From assembly GCA_013176395.1 (NCBI GenBank), contig JABMLP010000008.1, positions 992,001 to 1,056,000 of the forward strand: a stretch of DNA of 64,000 bases, read 5' to 3'. The number at the start of each line of letters is the position of its first letter. Positions within the stretch are counted from its first letter, which is position 1. A program made the position numbers and the translations under genes. Of this stretch, positions 20,193 to 32,372 are shown piece after piece. Source of the DNA: Venturia oleaginea (Eukaryota > Ascomycota > Dothideomycetes > Venturiales > Venturiaceae). The notes under the pieces are model-generated. The model worked only from the letters and a program-made list of their open reading frames with translations. It had not been told where the DNA came from and did no database searches.

Positions 20193-20210
20193 TTGTTGTT
20201 GTTGTTGTTG
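20193..20210 (-). repeat. (CAA)6 leader immediately before the atg26 ATG
   Basis: Six CAA triplets on the minus strand abut the start codon. Unstructured CAA leaders help scanning in eukaryotes. Here the run is too short to be sure it is functional, but it also marks the likely 5' UTR and supports this start. Confidence 0.6.
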
Positions 20211-21202
20211 GTTGCCGTAGCAAGCCAGATGCGGCTTGCAGGTGAGCGTGTAACAGTGACGGCGAACAAGGGCGCAAGGTACCTTGATCAGTGACCGGTC
20301 GGAGGGCTTCTGACTATCTGCAGGCGATGGGAATTATGGGATCACATGTTCTGTCACGGCATCCTATTCGATGGAGCTGATTCCGCAAGTCTCCTCACCC
20401 GCTCGTAAAATCGCGTCAGCCACAGAGTCAACGTGACTCTTCGGGCATCTAGCTTAAGACAGTACCAAAAAGACTAAATCTTTCAGTTGACTGAGCGTCT
20501 GATAGGGTATTCGACTGCATTGCTATCTATATGACTGTAGTCGCCATACATCGCGTAGCCCAAAAGAACGTGTCAGACCTCCCATTTCTCACGCCATCTT
20601 TCAACATTGAGGTCCCCTTTTCCTTCTTGGACTGTTATATCTTGGACCCTATTAATGCCTTGTACCTACCTCCGTCTTGGCGAAGGCCGCATTCACCATA
20701 TACTTCGCCTCGATCGTCCACTTGAGGCTCATCGGCAACGTCAAACGACTGTGATGGCTAAGTGGGTTCCGACGCGGCTTCGAGATAAAGGTTATGGCTA
20801 GAATGCCGATGGCTTGGACCACATTTGGGGTATCCATGCAAAGATCTACTATATTTAGTCTGTGAAGAGAAGTCCAGAGAGTGGGCCGTGTCAATACGCC
20901 GTACATGATTCACCAGATCTTTCGGACAAAGAATCGTAGCAATAATGGTGTCATCTGACACGCATCACAGCCAGATATCAAATTATGATGTGAAAGGAGT
21001 AATTGCACAATTGTTATTCCAAGGATACTACCCTATGACACAAGGAAAAGTCGAACTTAGGAGAGCAAAAACTCATGCATGTAGCGCCTGCCAAAAGAGT
21101 ATACAAATTTCGCCAATAAGACTCAAGCACTTGATTGCGCTCCATATTAGAACAAAGCTCGAACCCAACTCATGTTTGTCTTCCATCCTTCCATCGACAC
21201 AT
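20211..21202. other. Intergenic: atg26 promoter side and pep4 3' flank
   Basis: No gene recognised. The region carries the atg26 upstream sequence on the left and the region beyond the pep4 stop on the right. Short open frames overlap on both strands with no motif. Confidence 0.6.
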
Positions 21203-22509
<1,307 letters not shown>

Positions 22510-24210
22510 AGTGACGGTGCTTGACTAGTCGCAAGCAGCGTTTGATGGATACGAAAGATGAAGTTGTGTAAGATGGATGGTGTGGTGTTTGTTGTTGTTG
22601 TGAGGGAGGAAAGCTGCATGTGGTTACCTAGGAATGGTGCCTGCGCCTGCTTGCAGTGACAACTTAGGTGGCGGGGATGACCGTGCCCATGTGAAACACA
22701 ATTGTCTCGTGCCAGACACGATTGTAGGACGTAGAGTCGACGATGAGATCTCACCGGAGCATCTTCTTCGACTTTATCAGAAGATGGCCGCATGTAGCAA
22801 ATCTGTGACGAGCTTCTACTCCAAGAACGCCGGGTTCTCCAATTTGATGTATTCGGAGCTTTGATGCTAACCCGAGGAGCTACGATCCCTCCGCATAATT
22901 TCTACAAGCACAGTCCCTTCAGCAATTCACTGGCCCTCTGACTAACGCGAAATCGAAGATACTGTTGGCTTTCAATTTCTTCAAGCCCAGATCGATTTTG
23001 ATATATCAATCCTCCAGGCCCATATTGCCATAAATGTATCGATATCGATGTGGATTTGGACACTATCTACCAATTAAGAGCTTCTTCAAGGTGGGGCAGA
23101 GTATTGGTAACCTCACTGTGCAAGCTCTATTCAGACTTATCATACCTCACTCTTTACTGCTTTTCATGAAGCTTCTGGATCTATTCTTAGTATACTATTC
23201 ATCTTTATCCCAATCACGTGCTAAATGTCTTCCAAACTTCACTCACTTGCACTGTGCGTCGCTCCTAAATACAATTCTCACTCGCCATCAAATCTATCCC
23301 ACCGATTTCTTCTTCAAAAATCTCGGAAACATCTCCATCAGCTTCACCTCTAACCCTGGCAGCGTTCATCGCTTCAATGGTACCCTGTCATCCTTTGATT
23401 GGTTTATGCACGATGAGTTGTTCGTTTTGAACGGGAATATTTTTGGACTTGACAGCAATCTATGGCTCTCCTTCCTCCCTCCCATCTTTTTTCTCCTCCC
23501 GTTTGATCTGAGTCCCCGAGTCTTCCTCGCCTCTACCCTGATTTTCGTCCTATTTGCTCTACCGACACTATGCGGATTCGTTGTCGCGACCGCACGCGCA
23601 TGCTCGAGCTAGCCTTTCCGGCTGTGAAACAGCCAGTCTGAGGACAACCTTTGAAAGATCTCAGGCTTTGGGGCGTCAACTTCGCAAACAGTTCGCTGTT
23701 TGCGACACCATATCGCGCAAGTATATCGAAATCATAAAGGAGTAACATTTCAAAGTTATGGTCTGGCTCTCTATCAACTGATGCATCTCACTCGACATCG
23801 AGGAACACTACAATCCACAAGGTCCGACCCTGTCCACTATCAAGTCCCCGACCGATGCACATCATGGTTGTCAGCTCGCGGAGACGAAGAAAGGTAGCGC
23901 TCGCCAGAAGGTTGATTCAATAATACCTATATGAGAAGGACATTCCTCACCGCAGGCCCATGAGATCAAAATCAACGCTAGGAGAATATGAAAGGGTGCT
24001 TCGAGCAGTGGAAATCTTCATGGTGGCCATCGCTAGCCATTGCTTGGTCTTTTCTGCAATCGTAAAAGTCGTAAGGTATGTTTTGAAATTTGACAACATT
24101 AGGCGCATGCGTTATCATTCATAAAAGTCGTTGTCATGTCTAGGTTTATCAGCAATTTGCCAGCAATAAGGACTTCAATCTCACGCACCAATCGCAACCT
24201 CCAGCAACGA
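22510..24210. other. Intergenic: pep4 upstream and arl8 3' flank
   Basis: The left part is the pep4 promoter side. A plus-strand open frame at 23034-23612 (192 codons, rich in Leu, Phe and Ser) lies in CT-rich sequence and has no recognisable domain. It may be chance or an unknown membrane protein. No other feature supported. Confidence 0.45.
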
Positions 24211-25197
24211 CTACTTGCTAGATCTCGCAATCAACCATTGCAACACGGCATCAAGGTTGGTCTCCTCCTTTGCGCTAATCCCATAGCAGCTCACTTCGCG
24301 GTGCGAGACGGCCTTGAGGTTCAGTGCCTCGATCAGCTCGTCGACCGACAACTTGTCTGGAAGATCAGACTTGTTTCCAAGAACAAGCAGGGGAATACCG
24401 TCAAGTGCTGGCTTTTCGAGCAACATCTGAAGCTCCTCTTTCGCAACGGGCAATGCTTCTCTGTCGGCAGAATCGACAATGTATCTGATTGCGATGATCA
24501 GCTGACAGTCAAATCTAACATGGATTGAGGACTTCATACACGATAGCGTTCACGCCTCGACAGTACCGCTCCCACATCGATCTGAACCTAGGCTGACCAC
24601 CCAAGTCCCAGCTACAGTTGTCAGTATGGGCTCGTCGCAACATATTCAAGATCGACTCGGACAACAACGTACCACTTCAACGTTACATGGCCTTTCTGCA
24701 CACGCTTCATGTTGAATCCAACCGTCGGTATTGAGCTGCGTGATTGGAAGACGATTAGCATTTCTTTTTCCAACATGATGACAGCATCGCCACAGGGTAA
24801 CAAGTCGTGGCAAACTCATCGGATCGTTGACATACTCAATAGTAAACTCGCCGCCCTAGAAACTCAGCGTCAGAATGAAGCCTCTACGATCGGGTACGTG
24901 CGCAACAAAGCTAGTACTCACCGCCAGAACTCTCAACAGCGAAGTCTTGCCAGCGTTTTGCAATCCGATCATCGTGATATCCATCTCGGTCGCCCTTAAG
25001 AAACACAAGATAGACGGGTTAGCCAGGGTTCTTATCAGATGGAAATATACCATGTCTATAAGAAATTGCAGGAATAGGCATCCTCGTAAGGCAACGAACT
25101 ATTGCTGGGCGGGTAAGGCGTAGAGGCGTGATGAGGCTCTCACTCACCAGAAGAGACGAAGAAGCCAATCGTAGAGGCGCCTGAACAGGCCTGCCAT
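24211..25197 (-). CDS. arl8: Arl8-type ADP-ribosylation-factor-like GTPase
   Basis: Arl8 recruits motors and tethers to lysosome/vacuole and late endosome membranes. Six exons: 25197-25148, 24994-24922, 24855-24836, 24735-24673, 24611-24540 and 24484-24211, giving 183 residues (human Arl8 has 186). The N-terminus [17 protein letters not shown] is the Arl8 amphipathic helix, without the Gly2 myristoylation site of Arfs. P-loop GLQNAGKTS; switch [10 protein letters not shown]; switch [21 protein letters not shown]; base recognition NKSD; late CYGISAKE. Exon 3 is only 20 nt, and every junction preserves phase. Five introns in a gene this short is high for this window. It is divergent from rpa2, about 600 bp away. 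Confidence 0.95.
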
Positions 25198-25796
25198 GGT
25201 GCGGAGTTGGTGATGGGGACGGTTGGCGCTGTTTGTGTAGATGATAGCTAGGACCAGAGTTGAGGGAAGCAGATGGTTCGAGGAAATGAGTCGGTAGGTC
25301 CCAGGGATTTCCTGGCTGTGCGGGGCGTTCCCGGAGGAGAGCACTAAAAAGAGGTCGCACACTTTTTGCAGGTCGACAGGACAGGTCGATGCGCGGCGGT
25401 GCAGGCTTAAGAGTGATTGATGCTGGAGGCGGCTGTGGGGTCAGATCTTGGGCATCTACCGTCAAAGTCTCGACCTGCGCGGGCAGTTTTACGGGCACCA
25501 AGTGGGCAAGGGGAAGGGAGGAGATCAGGTGGTTTATAGAACAAGACCATATGACAATGAATGCTTGTCTGCACTAATAAATGGATGGCGATGTGCTTTT
25601 GACAGATGCAGGCCCGCTGATTTGCGTCTAACCTATTCCGCCTAGCGGGAGAAGCTGCCATTCATGGATCATATTCCACCAAAAAAAGTTTGACTGATTC
25701 CATATCGTGCATAATAATTGCCCAAAGAGTATATTCATTGCTACTGTTGTCGCACATGCATCGCCGCAACTAGACGTACTTCCCATTTCCCTCACA
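25198..25796. promoter_or_regulatory. Shared divergent promoter arl8/rpa2
   Basis: 599 bp between the start codons of two divergently read housekeeping genes. Open frames here are short and carry no motif. No TATA box or specific operator could be assigned by eye. Confidence 0.5.
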
Positions 25797-28700
25797 ATGC
25801 CTTCGGCTACCACTAAATCGGCAGAGACAAACACCAAATGGTCCACCGAGTTTGAGACTGTCCGCCGCCAGAATCTCTTCACCAACCCCCCCACGGATCG
25901 ATCCGCATATCCTTTGCTTCAAGCCACAATCGAACCTCATATAAAATCATTCAACGCTATATGGGAGACCAACGGGCTGCTGGAACACGCCATCAAAGAC
26001 ATAGGCACAAAGGTTTTCTTGGACGGAAACCCATATCCAGTCTCCGATGATGCGCCAGCGAGGAATAGACTCAGTGTAAGGATACGTGAGGTCTTGCTTC
26101 AGAAAGCCCAGCTACCTCCAAGCAACAAATTCAAAGTGACAAATCGCAATATTCTACCGTCAGAATGTAGAGAACGCCATGCGACGTACAGGGGAAAGCT
26201 CATAGCGCGGTTGGAGTATCGAGTCAACGGCTCAGAGTGGAAAGAGCTGGCGCGAGAAATTGGACAAATGCCAATCATGCTGCGGTCGAATCGGTGTCAT
26301 CTTGAGAAGATGGCCCCAGCAGAGCTCGTTCAGGCAAAGGAAGAGACGGAAGAGCTTGGTGGATACTTTGTGGTCAATGGTAACGAGAAGCTCATCCGCA
26401 TGCTGATTGTTGGAAAACGAAATTACCCCATGGCCATTATTCGACCTTCATTCGTAAACCGCGGAAACACCTACACCAAATTCGGTATCCAACTTCGATC
26501 GGTGCGCCCAGACCAGACCTCGCAAACTAATGTGTTGCATTACTTGAGCGACGGAAATGTCACATTCAGATTCTCGTGGCGGAAAAGTGAATATCTTATT
26601 CCGGTGGTCATGATACTAAAGGCATTGGTGGAAACAAATGATCGGGAGATTTTCGAAGGACTGGTCGGCGCTGCAGGCTCAAAGGGCTTGGACCAAAAAC
26701 AGTTTGTTATGGACCGAGTCGAGCTCTTGCTCCGGACGTACAAGGCGCAAGGTCTCCACGGCATACAGAAAACACGGGAACACCTTGGAAACAAGTTTAG
26801 GCCGGTACTTGCTGTGCCCGAGGACACTTCTGATTATGATGCGGGCACAGAGTTTCTGCGAAAGATTGTTCTGCCTCATTTGGGATCGCAGAACGTGACA
26901 GAGACCCAGAACCGTGACAAATTCAGGATGTTATTGTTCATGGTCAGAAAATTGTACTCGCTCGTGGAAGGCGAATGCGCCATTGACAATCCAGATGCGG
27001 TCTCCAACCAGGAAGTACTACTTGGAGGCTTTCTCTACGGCATGATTCTCAAGGAAAACCTTGAAGACTGGCTGGGTGATCTGAGACAAGCCATCTCTGA
27101 ATGGGGTCGCTCAAACAGTTGGCCGTCATTCACTTCGACTCAATTCGAGAAAGATCTTGTCCCCAAGATTTTCAAACGGACGAGAGAGAACATCGGCCAA
27201 AAACTCGACTATTTCCTCTCCACCGGTAATCTTGTCAGTTCCAGTGGTTTGGATTTACAGCAAGTCTCTGGATACACAGTTATGGCCGAGAAGATCAATT
27301 TTTACCGATTCATCAGCCACTTCCGAATGGTTCACAGAGGTAGTTTCTTTGCAGAACTGAAGACGACAACGGTTCGGAAACTTCTTCCCGAGAGTTGGGG
27401 ATTCTTGTGTCCTGTGCACACTCCCGATGGAAGTCCTTGTGGTCTGTTGAACCATCTTTCGCACCAGTGCAAGGTTGCAACCCACGGTGTCGATGCGTCC
27501 AAAGTTCCACAGCTGGTAGCTCAAATGGGTGTCACAAGTGATTCCGGTGCTCTGCTCTCTGACAGCGTGGTTGTACAGCTAGACGGTCGTGTACTCGGGT
27601 TCTGCTCGCCGAAACAAGCCGTCTCGATACATGACTCGTTGAGGTTCTGGAAAGTGAACGGTCAACATGGTGTACCTGTGGAGCTTGAACTTGGATACAT
27701 TCCGAATTCGAACGGTGGCCAGTACCCAGGTGTTTACATCTTTTCTGGGGCTGCCCGGCTGTACAGACCAGTGCAGTACCTGCCATTGCAAAAACTCGAT
27801 TATGTTGGTCCCTTCGAACAACCCTTCATGTCAATCGCGTGTACGGATCCAGAAATCATCGCTGGCGAATCTACTCATGTGGAATTCGACCCAACCAACA
27901 TCTTTTCGATCGTTGCTAACCAGACGCCATTTTCTGACTTCAACCAATCGCCTAGAAACATGTACCAGTGTCAGATGGGTAAACAATCCATGGGAACAGC
28001 TGGCACCGCCACCAGATATCGAACAGACAACAAGTCGTACAGACTGCAGACCGGTCAGACGCCCATAGTCAGGCCGCCGCTTCACAATGCTTACGGGCTT
28101 GACAATTTCCCCAATGGAATGAACGCAGTGGTTGCTGTCATTTCATACACTGGTTACGACATGGACGACGCCATGATCATTAACAAGTCTGCTCACGAAC
28201 GCGGGTTTGGACATGGTACAATCTACAAGACCAAAAAGGTTGACCTTGCCGAGTCATCGCGAGGACGGACTTCCGCAAAAAATGTCACTAAACTCTTTGG
28301 ATTTGCGCCAGGCGGCTTCGTGGATGCGAAATGGAAAGCCAAGCTTGACGAAGACGGTCTCCCAGCTGTTGGTCAACTTCTCAAACGCGACGATGTCATG
28401 TGCGCCATGTATAAGGTATACTACGACCAAGCAACTGGCGACTACATCAATCGCGATGGCGAAACCGAACTTGTCAAATACAAGGATGATGAAGACGCCT
28501 ATGTCGAGGAAGTCCGACTCATTGGTTCTGAAGAGGGAAATGCACCACTCCAAGCTATCAGTATCAAATTTCGGCTTCCTCGTGCCCCTGTCATTGGTGA
28601 CAAATTCTCGTCGAGACATGGACAGAAGGGAGTTTGTTCGCAGAAATGGCCGGTACAGGATATGCCCTTTTCGGAAAGCGGGATGCAACCTGATGTTATT

Positions 28701-29456
28701 ATCAATCCTCACGCTTTTCCCTCGCGAATGACGATTGGTATGTTCGTCGAATCGCTGGCTGGCAAGGCGGGAGCAATGCATGGTCTTGCGCAGGACTCTA
28801 CACCTTTCAAATTCTCAGAGAAGGACACTGCGGTCGATTATTTCGGACATCAGCTCATGAAAGCCGGGTACAATTATTATGGAAACGAACCCATGTACTC
28901 CGGCATCACTGGACAGGAGCTCGCAGCGGATATCTACATTGGTGTTGTCTATTACCAGAGATTGAGACACATGGTCAACGATAAGTACCAGGTGCGAACG
29001 ACGGGCCAGAACAACAGATTGACTGGTCAACCTATCAAGGGTAGGAAAAAGGGTGGTGGTATCCGTGTCGGAGAAATGGAACGAGATGCGCTCCTTGCCC
29101 ATGGCACGGCGTTCCTCCTTCAGGATCGTCTTTTCAATTGTTCGGATTATACAAAGTGTTGGCTTTGTAAGGAGTGTGGGAGTTTCCTGGCTACGTTACC
29201 TGTTCCTAATGGGTTGGGGAAGAGGAGAGGTGGGATGGAGCAGAGACATGCTAGATGTAGACGTTGTGCAAAGCGGGCTAGTGGGTTTGAGGTTAAGAGT
29301 CAGATTTGGGAGGATGGGAATGGGGAGAGGTGGGTTGGTGGGGAGAATGTTACTGTTGTTGCTGTGCCGGGTGTGCTGAGGTATTTGGATGTTGAGTTGG
29401 CTAGTATGGGGGTTAAGATGAAGTTTACGCTTGCTGATGGGATGGAGGGGCGTTGA
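25797..29456 (+). CDS. rpa2: DNA-directed RNA polymerase I second-largest subunit
   Basis: The beta-like subunit (Rpa135 in yeast) of Pol I, which transcribes rRNA in the nucleolus. Intronless, 1219 residues (yeast 1203). I chose ATG 25797 (CTCACAATGCC), since MPSATTKSAETNTKWSTEF matches the family's short N-terminus. The frame is open further upstream to 25707, but that part looks like leader. RPB2 domains occur in order. GYDMDDAMIINKSAHERGF near residue 785 and GDKFSSRHGQKG near 934 contribute to the active-site hybrid-binding domain, followed by DVIINPHAFPSRMTIGM. The C-terminal zinc finger (about 1120-1160) has CWLCKECG and CRRCAKRA. All key motifs intact. Confidence 0.96.
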   Translation: MPSATTKSAETNTKWSTEFETVRRQNLFTNPPTDRSAYPLLQATIEPHIKSFNAIWETNGLLEHAIKDIGTKVFLDGNPYPVSDDAPARNRLSVRIREVLLQKAQLPPSNKFKVTNRNILPSECRERHATYRGKLIARLEYRVNGSEWKELAREIGQMPIMLRSNRCHLEKMAPAELVQAKEETEELGGYFVVNGNEKLIRMLIVGKRNYPMAIIRPSFVNRGNTYTKFGIQLRSVRPDQTSQTNVLHYLSDGNVTFRFSWRKSEYLIPVVMILKALVETNDREIFEGLVGAAGSKGLDQKQFVMDRVELLLRTYKAQGLHGIQKTREHLGNKFRPVLAVPEDTSDYDAGTEFLRKIVLPHLGSQNVTETQNRDKFRMLLFMVRKLYSLVEGECAIDNPDAVSNQEVLLGGFLYGMILKENLEDWLGDLRQAISEWGRSNSWPSFTSTQFEKDLVPKIFKRTRENIGQKLDYFLSTGNLVSSSGLDLQQVSGYTVMAEKINFYRFISHFRMVHRGSFFAELKTTTVRKLLPESWGFLCPVHTPDGSPCGLLNHLSHQCKVATHGVDASKVPQLVAQMGVTSDSGALLSDSVVVQLDGRVLGFCSPKQAVSIHDSLRFWKVNGQHGVPVELELGYIPNSNGGQYPGVYIFSGAARLYRPVQYLPLQKLDYVGPFEQPFMSIACTDPEIIAGESTHVEFDPTNIFSIVANQTPFSDFNQSPRNMYQCQMGKQSMGTAGTATRYRTDNKSYRLQTGQTPIVRPPLHNAYGLDNFPNGMNAVVAVISYTGYDMDDAMIINKSAHERGFGHGTIYKTKKVDLAESSRGRTSAKNVTKLFGFAPGGFVDAKWKAKLDEDGLPAVGQLLKRDDVMCAMYKVYYDQATGDYINRDGETELVKYKDDEDAYVEEVRLIGSEEGNAPLQAISIKFRLPRAPVIGDKFSSRHGQKGVCSQKWPVQDMPFSESGMQPDVIINPHAFPSRMTIGMFVESLAGKAGAMHGLAQDSTPFKFSEKDTAVDYFGHQLMKAGYNYYGNEPMYSGITGQELAADIYIGVVYYQRLRHMVNDKYQVRTTGQNNRLTGQPIKGRKKGGGIRVGEMERDALLAHGTAFLLQDRLFNCSDYTKCWLCKECGSFLATLPVPNGLGKRRGGMEQRHARCRRCAKRASGFEVKSQIWEDGNGERWVGGENVTVVAVPGVLRYLDVELASMGVKMKFTLADGMEGR

Positions 29457-29755
29457 AGTGAGGGGGACACTTTGATACTTGAGCGATTACTATGTAGAAA
29501 AGGCGTGTTTGTATGGTTGTCGGCGTTTGGGAGCTAGCGATTGGGCACGTAGATTTCCAATCTTTTTCCGTTTAAAGCTATGAGCTGTCTGTCGGCGATA
29601 AGGTCCACCTATAACTCCGTCCTGCATCCAGCCTTGTTATCTATAAAACTCTGGAGCACCAATAATGCTTACCACCATGTACATGATATCATCTATCATC
29701 TTGCGACCGACACACCTTTCAACACCTTGTCCTTCTACTCAAACCAATCACCAAC

Positions 29756-30304
29756 ATGTCCTCTCCCCGCCTCCTCACAGCAAAAGCCTACATATCGCAC
29801 TTTGCAACCCTCGACGCAACCATTCTGGAACATATCCTAGCAGAGAACCATATCCACGAGTTCGCTCTCAAATCAATGAACCCACCCGGTCCATTCACTA
29901 AAGCCCAATTCATAGCTCACTCCACCGGTCTCCACGAAACAATGACGGCATTCCCCGTCTACGGCAGAGAATATGTGGAGAGTGGAAGTAGCAATCAAGT
30001 TACCGTTTGGGCTACCAGTCGTGCGTAGTTTAGGGAGGAGGTTAAGGATTCGTGGATGGAAGAGGGAAAGGGAGAAGGAGGGGAGGGGAAGGTTGTGAAT
30101 TGGGAGTATGAGGGTGAATATGTGTTCATGTTTTGGATGGATGATAGTGGGGAGAGGATTGTGAGGACGGTGGAGTTTTTGGATAGTGAGGGGACGAATG
30201 GGGTGTTGCGACCTTTGATGGCGAGGGCGAGGAGGAATCTTGAGGCGAGGAGAGGAGAAGTGGAGTGGAGAATTAGTCTTGCGTCCTGGTTGAATGAGAG
30301 ATGA
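29756..30304 (+). pseudogene. SnoaL-like/NTF2-fold protein with one internal stop
   Basis: One frame of 183 codons from MSSPRLLTAKAYISHFATL to LEARRGEVEWRISLASWLNER matches the small fungal SnoaL-like (NTF2-fold) family often linked to secondary metabolism; no specific reaction can be assigned. It is interrupted only by TAG at 30026-30028, between VTVWATSRA and FREEVKDSW. Relatives commonly have Gln-Phe-Arg-Glu here, so CAG to TAG is the simplest explanation. An intron that would remove the stop (from GTGGAG, about 29975) would also delete the conserved VTVWATS. Options are a fresh pseudogene, readthrough, or a sequence error. The 3' end lies 38 bp from the convergent alg1 stop. Confidence 0.65.
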
Positions 30305-30342
30305 TATCGCGCTAGAAAGCATGATGACAGATCAGAGGGGCT

Positions 30343-31994
30343 TCAATTTATCAATCCTAGCAGTTTTCCAGCAACGGGATCCCACTCTTCGTCCCACCTC
30401 CTTTTACACTCGAGAAGCGCTCCCTCCCTCAGCCTCGCCAGTTTCTCACCTGAACCCAAGATTTCAGCGAGTAGTTCTGAAAGTTCGTCCGCGCTTCCGA
30501 AACCCTTCCCATTCACATCTTCAGTGACAAGTTCAGGCCAAGCCTCGAATTTACTCCATCCCAATACGGGCAACCCAGTTCCAAACATGTCAACAACTTT
30601 CATAGGTAGATCAACTCCAGATGAAGATGTATGAAGTGAGATGCCCAAATTTGCGGCACCGAGCAGGGCAGCGTAGTCTTCCATGGTTAACCAGGCGGTC
30701 GTGATGTCGATGTTGGAGAGTTTGCCTTCTTCGTTGAGCCGAGCGATTTTGGAGAGGTAGTGTTCTTTCTGCGGTCCTTTTCCTGTGATGATGGCTAGGA
30801 TCTTTGGAAGTGTTGTGTTTGTGGTTGTTTTGGTAGAGTAATTTACTAGTGCGTCGAGGAGGAGAGAGAAATCTTCGTCTGGCGTCCATGATGTTGCGCT
30901 TACAATCAGTTTTCGTTTCCCTGCTTGCAATTCTGTCGCGTATCTTGCTGTTTCTGGTAGGTGTGGTAGGAATGATGAGCGTTGCTCTGGTGAAAGAGGT
31001 TGGAAGTGTTTGGGTGGGCGGTCATGTAGTGATAAAGCATTGACGCCGAAGGAGTTTTTGAGAACTTTGGCCATAGCGTTGGTCACTGTGAAGTGGGCTG
31101 CTGCTGATCTAGCACAAAATTGCTCGTAAATCTTGGATATCTTGACAATGGGATGAGCTTCCCCGAGTTTGAGAGCGAGAATCGAGTAGCCAAAGTTGTG
31201 CCAGTCAATAATTAGTCGTGTATTCCGGAAGAGGCACATATATTGCGCGATTGCAAGTGTCGGAATTGATGGGGGGTTCTACACGATTGAGTTAGCTTTG
31301 TACTATAGACCTGTGGTGTATTTTCTTCTCGTATAATGAAGTGTGGGCAGAAAGAAGAGGCTTACCTGTACCAACATCCATCTTGCTGCTTTGGTTCGAT
31401 AGCCAAGGACATTATAGAGACTCCATATTTGCCAGAAGATTTTCAGAGGGGCAACAAACAAGAACAAAATCTTGTTTGTGGTTTGAAAGAAGCTGGGTGA
31501 AGGTGCAATAGGCACTATGGTGATCAGAGGGTTGCTCGTTATCTCTGGATGAACATCGGATTCTGGTTGTCTTGATCAGCATGCTGACGGTGCAATTCTC
31601 CGCAACTTGTAGATGGAATTAGAATACTGAACAGTGAGCACGTCGGTGATGCTGTTTAATCATCTTTTCGGATTTGTTTTCACATGGTCAAAGAAGTCGA
31701 ATAGCTATTCTTCTTTTCAAGGAAAGGAAGCTCACCATTGTATCCGATCAGATGTACGTGGCCTCCATGGTTTGCAATACTGAGAGCATGATACTGCATA
31801 CGGGGACTCCGACCTATATCACCCAGCACAACGATCTGAACCGTAACATTTTCGGGCATACGTTCCTTAGCCTGTTGCTGGTGTGGATGGTAGCGCGTTG
31901 GCAGAGTTAGGAGAAATACAGTCAAAGCAGTCGAGACCAGGACAGCAATAGCAAGGAGGTAATCCCAAATACTGTCCGGCAGTTCAGATAGCAT
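30343..31994 (-). CDS. alg1: Chitobiosyldiphosphodolichol beta-mannosyltransferase
   Basis: Adds the first mannose, from GDP-Man, to GlcNAc2-PP-dolichol on the cytosolic face of the ER (GT33). Three exons: 31994-31736, 31562-31366 and 31278-30343, giving 463 residues. One N-terminal membrane helix ([18 protein letters not shown]) is followed by [69 protein letters not shown] and the donor-site [21 protein letters not shown] chose the ATG at 31994 because an upstream in-frame ATG would only add a polar leader before the membrane helix. The first intron is 173 bp; its acceptor was set at 31563 by phase and by the conserved [14 protein letters not shown]. Divergent from msc2 (378 bp). Confidence 0.95.
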
Positions 31995-32372
31995 GACGGA
32001 GGGAATGGTGCACCGTGGAAAGACGATATTCAATTTTCGGTGACAGATATACAGCCTCATCTGGCAACGCCACAGCAGCGGGATTCCGGTTCAGGGGTTC
32101 CTCCCTTTGCAGACTACTAGGCCTCAATCGGGCAGGCGACGAATCAAGATCCATTGTTGACGCTTGTCACGGCTTGTGGTTATGCCCCACGACTATGGAC
32201 GCATATCTTCTTGGTAGTGAAGAGACTGGAGACACTTCTATTTCTTCTCTTCTCTCAAACTGTTATTCCACTGTCCAATCTCATGCAATATATGTGGTGC
32301 AGGTAACTCGCCGTGCTACTCTCTATACGATCCCATGATCTACGTACCCATAGCGAGGGCTGGATATTAATT
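31995..32372. promoter_or_regulatory. Shared divergent promoter alg1/msc2
   Basis: 378 bp between two divergent ER-membrane protein genes. No gene inside. No specific binding site could be assigned. Confidence 0.45.

Noticed and set aside
23034..23612. 192-codon plus-strand open frame between pep4 and arl8
   Set aside because: CT-rich low-complexity sequence, Leu/Phe/Ser-biased product, no domain, no splice partners. Likely chance, though an unknown membrane protein cannot be excluded.
28254..28781. 175-codon minus-strand frame
   Set aside because: Antisense shadow of the rpa2 catalytic region.
29975..30028. 54-bp intron that would remove the SnoaL-like internal stop
   Set aside because: Splicing would delete the conserved VTVWATS segment, and no good branch site is present.
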